The notes under the pieces: generated by a model | Told to the model about the DNA's origin: nothing | What the model saw: only the letters and a program-made list of their open reading frames with translations | Database searches by the model: none | Part shown: positions 62,587 through 64,000 of the stretch, in pieces | Layout of the letters: each line of letters begins with the position of its first letter | Numbering within the stretch: the stretch's first letter is position 1 | Translations under genes and position numbers: made by a program | NCBI GenBank assembly: GCA_947643165.1 | Contig: CANRVB010000005.1 | Coordinates: forward strand, 87,389 to 151,388 | DNA length: 64,000 bases | Direction of reading: 5' to 3' | Origin: an uncultured Porphyromonadaceae bacterium | GTDB lineage: Bacteria > Bacteroidota > Bacteroidia > Bacteroidales > Muribaculaceae

Positions 62587-63779
62587 ATTCTTTGTCCTGA
62601 TTTGTTCATATATTCAAGATACGTGGCCATATCCTTGTCGCCGCGGCCCGATACGTTCACTACTACTGTAGCATCTCTGTCAAACGCCACCTTGTCAAGA
62701 ACCGCCAATGCATGGCTGCTCTCTATCGCAGGGATTATTCCCTCCATCTGTGTCAGCCTGAACCCCGCGCTTAGGGCCTCGTTGTCGGTCACCGCTATCA
62801 CCTCCGAGCGTCCCGTGCTTGCCAGATGTGCCTGGAGCGGACCTATCCCCGGATAGTCCAGACCAGCCGATATGCTGTATGGCTCTGTTATCTGACCCTC
62901 CGGTGTCTGCATCACTATCGTACGCGATCCATGTATTATTCCCTTGCGCCCAAGATGTATTGTGGCGGCGCTTTTATCCGTATCCGTACCCATCCCTGCG
63001 GCTTCGGCGGCTATGAGCCTCACCTGCTCATGTTCGATAAAGTGGAAAAATGCACCTGTCGCATTGCTCCCTCCTCCTACACATGCTATCACTGCATCCG
63101 GAAGCTCCCGCCCGGTCATGCTCTGCAATTGGCTGCGTATCTCTTCCGATATGACACTCTGAAATCTTCCTACCATTTCCGGATACGGATGTGGACCCAC
63201 GGTCGAACCTATTATGTAGAAAGTATCCGACGGATGGCAGCACCAGTCGCGTATGGCCTCGTTTGTCGCATCCTTGAGCGTGGCGTTTCCGCTGCTTACC
63301 GGCACTACCGTTGCGCCGAGCATCCTCATGCGCTCTACGTTTGGCTGCTGACGCGCTACGTCTGTAGCTCCCATATACACCACACACTCCATCCCCATTA
63401 GTGCGCATACTGTGGCTGTGGCTACACCATGCTGGCCGGCGCCGGTTTCCGCTATGATTCTCTTCTTCCCCATTCTCCGGGCCAGCAGAGCCGAGCCGAT
63501 GGCATTGTTTATCTTGTGGGCGCCGGTATGGTTCAGATCCTCACGCTTTAGATATATGTTGCAGTGGTAGTGCTCGCTTAGACGTTCCGCGCGGTATAGA
63601 GGTGATGGACGTCCCACATAGTCGCGTAGCAGCCTGTGGTACTCCGCCTGAAATTCAGCGTCATCTATATATCGGTGATACGCATCTCTTAGATTCGCTA
63701 TCGTGCCGTGAAGTATTTCCGGTATGTAGGCCCCGCCATACTCTCCGTAAAATCCGGACTCATCTGCAAATGGTGTCAT
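62583..63779 (-). CDS. trpB: Tryptophan synthase beta subunit
   Basis: 398 residues. [10 protein letters not shown] holds the PLP-binding Lys, [10 protein letters not shown] and GGGSNATG the cofactor loops. It joins indole and serine. As first gene of trpB-E-G-D-C-F-A it is read directly after the attenuator. The operon order, with trpB moved to the front and away from trpA, is a Bacteroidetes pattern. Confidence 0.97.
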   Translation of the reverse strand: MTPFADESGFYGEYGGAYIPEILHGTIANLRDAYHRYIDDAEFQAEYHRLLRDYVGRPSPLYRAERLSEHYHCNIYLKREDLNHTGAHKINNAIGSALLARRMGKKRIIAETGAGQHGVATATVCALMGMECVVYMGATDVARQQPNVERMRMLGATVVPVSSGNATLKDATNEAIRDWCCHPSDTFYIIGSTVGPHPYPEMVGRFQSVISEEIRSQLQSMTGRELPDAVIACVGGGSNATGAFFHFIEHEQVRLIAAEAAGMGTDTDKSAATIHLGRKGIIHGSRTIVMQTPEGQITEPYSISAGLDYPGIGPLQAHLASTGRSEVIAVTDNEALSAGFRLTQMEGIIPAIESSHALAVLDKVAFDRDATVVVNVSGRGDKDMATYLEYMNKSGQRI

Positions 63780-63811
63780 ATATTTTTTATACTTGTCGTT
63801 ATTTGATTAAA

Positions 63812-63846
63812 AGAAAAAAGACCGCTCGGTTTGTCACCGGCGGTCT
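63812..63846 (-). terminator. Attenuator terminator in the trp leader
   Basis: Arms 63819-63825 and 63840-63846 with an inner 4-bp extension (one bulge) form an 11-bp stem; a run of six U follows on the minus strand (forward A at 63814-63819). It ends about 32 bases upstream of trpB. Its 5' arm (forward 63838-63845) is the exact complement of 63901-63908 in the leader. Confidence 0.93.
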
Positions 63847-63876
63847 GCATGAATGGATATATTCGTAAATCTATTT

Positions 63877-63960
63877 TCAGTTGTATATACACGACAAACT
63901 GACCGCCGATATGTCACGGGGGCGCCACCAATTTAGGTTGTTAAGGACTTGGTTTGTCAT
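63877..63960 (-). CDS. trpL: trp leader peptide with tandem Trp codons
   Basis: A 27-codon ORF, ATG at 63960 and TGA at 63877. It reads MTNQVLNNLNWWRPRDI near the start, so codons 11 and 12 are both UGG. Downstream of them CGCC (forward 63921-63924) can pair with GGCG in 63901-63908. That last segment can instead pair over 8 exact bases with the 5' arm of the terminator. This is the standard three-segment layout of an attenuator: stalling at Trp frees the antiterminator segment. Confidence 0.92.
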   Translation of the reverse strand: MTNQVLNNLNWWRPRDISAVSLSCIYN

Positions 63961-63982
63961 GTCTTTTATATGTTTGATGCTG

Positions 63983-63990
63983 CAAATTTA
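63983..63990 (-). promoter_or_regulatory. -7 element of the trp operon promoter
   Basis: Minus-strand TAAATTTG, an exact TAnnTTTG match. The -33 element would lie beyond the window edge. The start of transcription should be near 63976, about 16 bases before the leader ATG. Confidence 0.75.
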
Positions 63991-64000
63991 TAGTTATTTT

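Overview
This 64 kb window looks like chromosomal DNA of a gut Bacteroidales bacterium, most likely of the Muribaculaceae or a near relative. That placement is inferred from several things. Many genes sit behind Bacteroidetes-type promoters (TTTG or TTG, about 18-20 bases, then TAnnTTTG). Shine-Dalgarno sites are mostly absent. Bacteroidales-specific families occur throughout (DUF4374, DUF3316, DUF4421, DUF2807, PorT-like barrels, a XusABC-type locus). The trp operon has the order trpB-E-G-D-C-F-A. No tRNA, rRNA, insertion sequence, prophage or CRISPR array was recognised, and most of the window is core metabolism and envelope biology.

Layout. 1-3170: murB (5' end outside the window), murA and a secreted choloylglycine-hydrolase-family enzyme. 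3170-4030: a gene-free stretch with strong RNA structure, probably one or two non-coding RNA genes. 4090-9220 (minus): a xusABC-like siderophore uptake operon. 9318-12455 (minus): a lone RND exporter, divergent from a LytS/LytTR two-component system and a PepSY-like protein (12617-14801). 14952-19100: a DUF4421 protein and anaerobic ribonucleotide reductase nrdDG. 19120-25451 (minus): isochorismate synthase, rimO, ftsY, then rfbB, rfbC and rfbA. 25660-29600: a DUF2807 repeat protein, a ClC channel, an EamA exporter and a HEAT-like protein. 29698-38912: a LysM/binding-protein fusion with a PorT-like barrel, holA, an HsdR_N-like protein, an Fsr-like MFS exporter, an ECF sigma factor with a membrane partner, and priA. 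39033-44086: an AlaX-like editing protein, then the minus-strand operon pheA, aminotransferase, DAHP synthase/chorismate mutase, tyrA, NUDIX. 44432-57303: a 7-alpha-hydroxysteroid dehydrogenase, an alpha/beta hydrolase, tamB, a SufT-like protein, lpxH, parC, a DUF3316 protein and an S41 peptidase. 57284-64000 (minus): the whole trp operon with its leader.

The strongest regulatory finding is a pair of ribosome-mediated attenuators. Upstream of pheA a 25-codon leader ORF has 9 Phe/Tyr codons among its first 15, followed by an antiterminator segment and an intrinsic terminator ending 8 bases before the pheA start. Upstream of trpB a 27-codon leader ORF has two tandem Trp codons, an antiterminator segment 3' of them, and an intrinsic terminator. 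Both operons also keep promoters of the TAnnTTTG type. Together they suggest that Phe, Tyr and Trp supply is sensed by leader-peptide translation in this lineage.

Other points of interest are the unassigned structured RNA at about 3326-3650; a collagen-like Gly-X-Y tract inside the XusC-like inner-membrane protein; two bile-acid-type enzymes in one window; an Asp in place of the MurA active-site Cys, which predicts fosfomycin insensitivity; a 29-bp-arm perfect palindrome that fills one convergent intergenic gap; and a small transcription unit of about 90 bases in front of parC.
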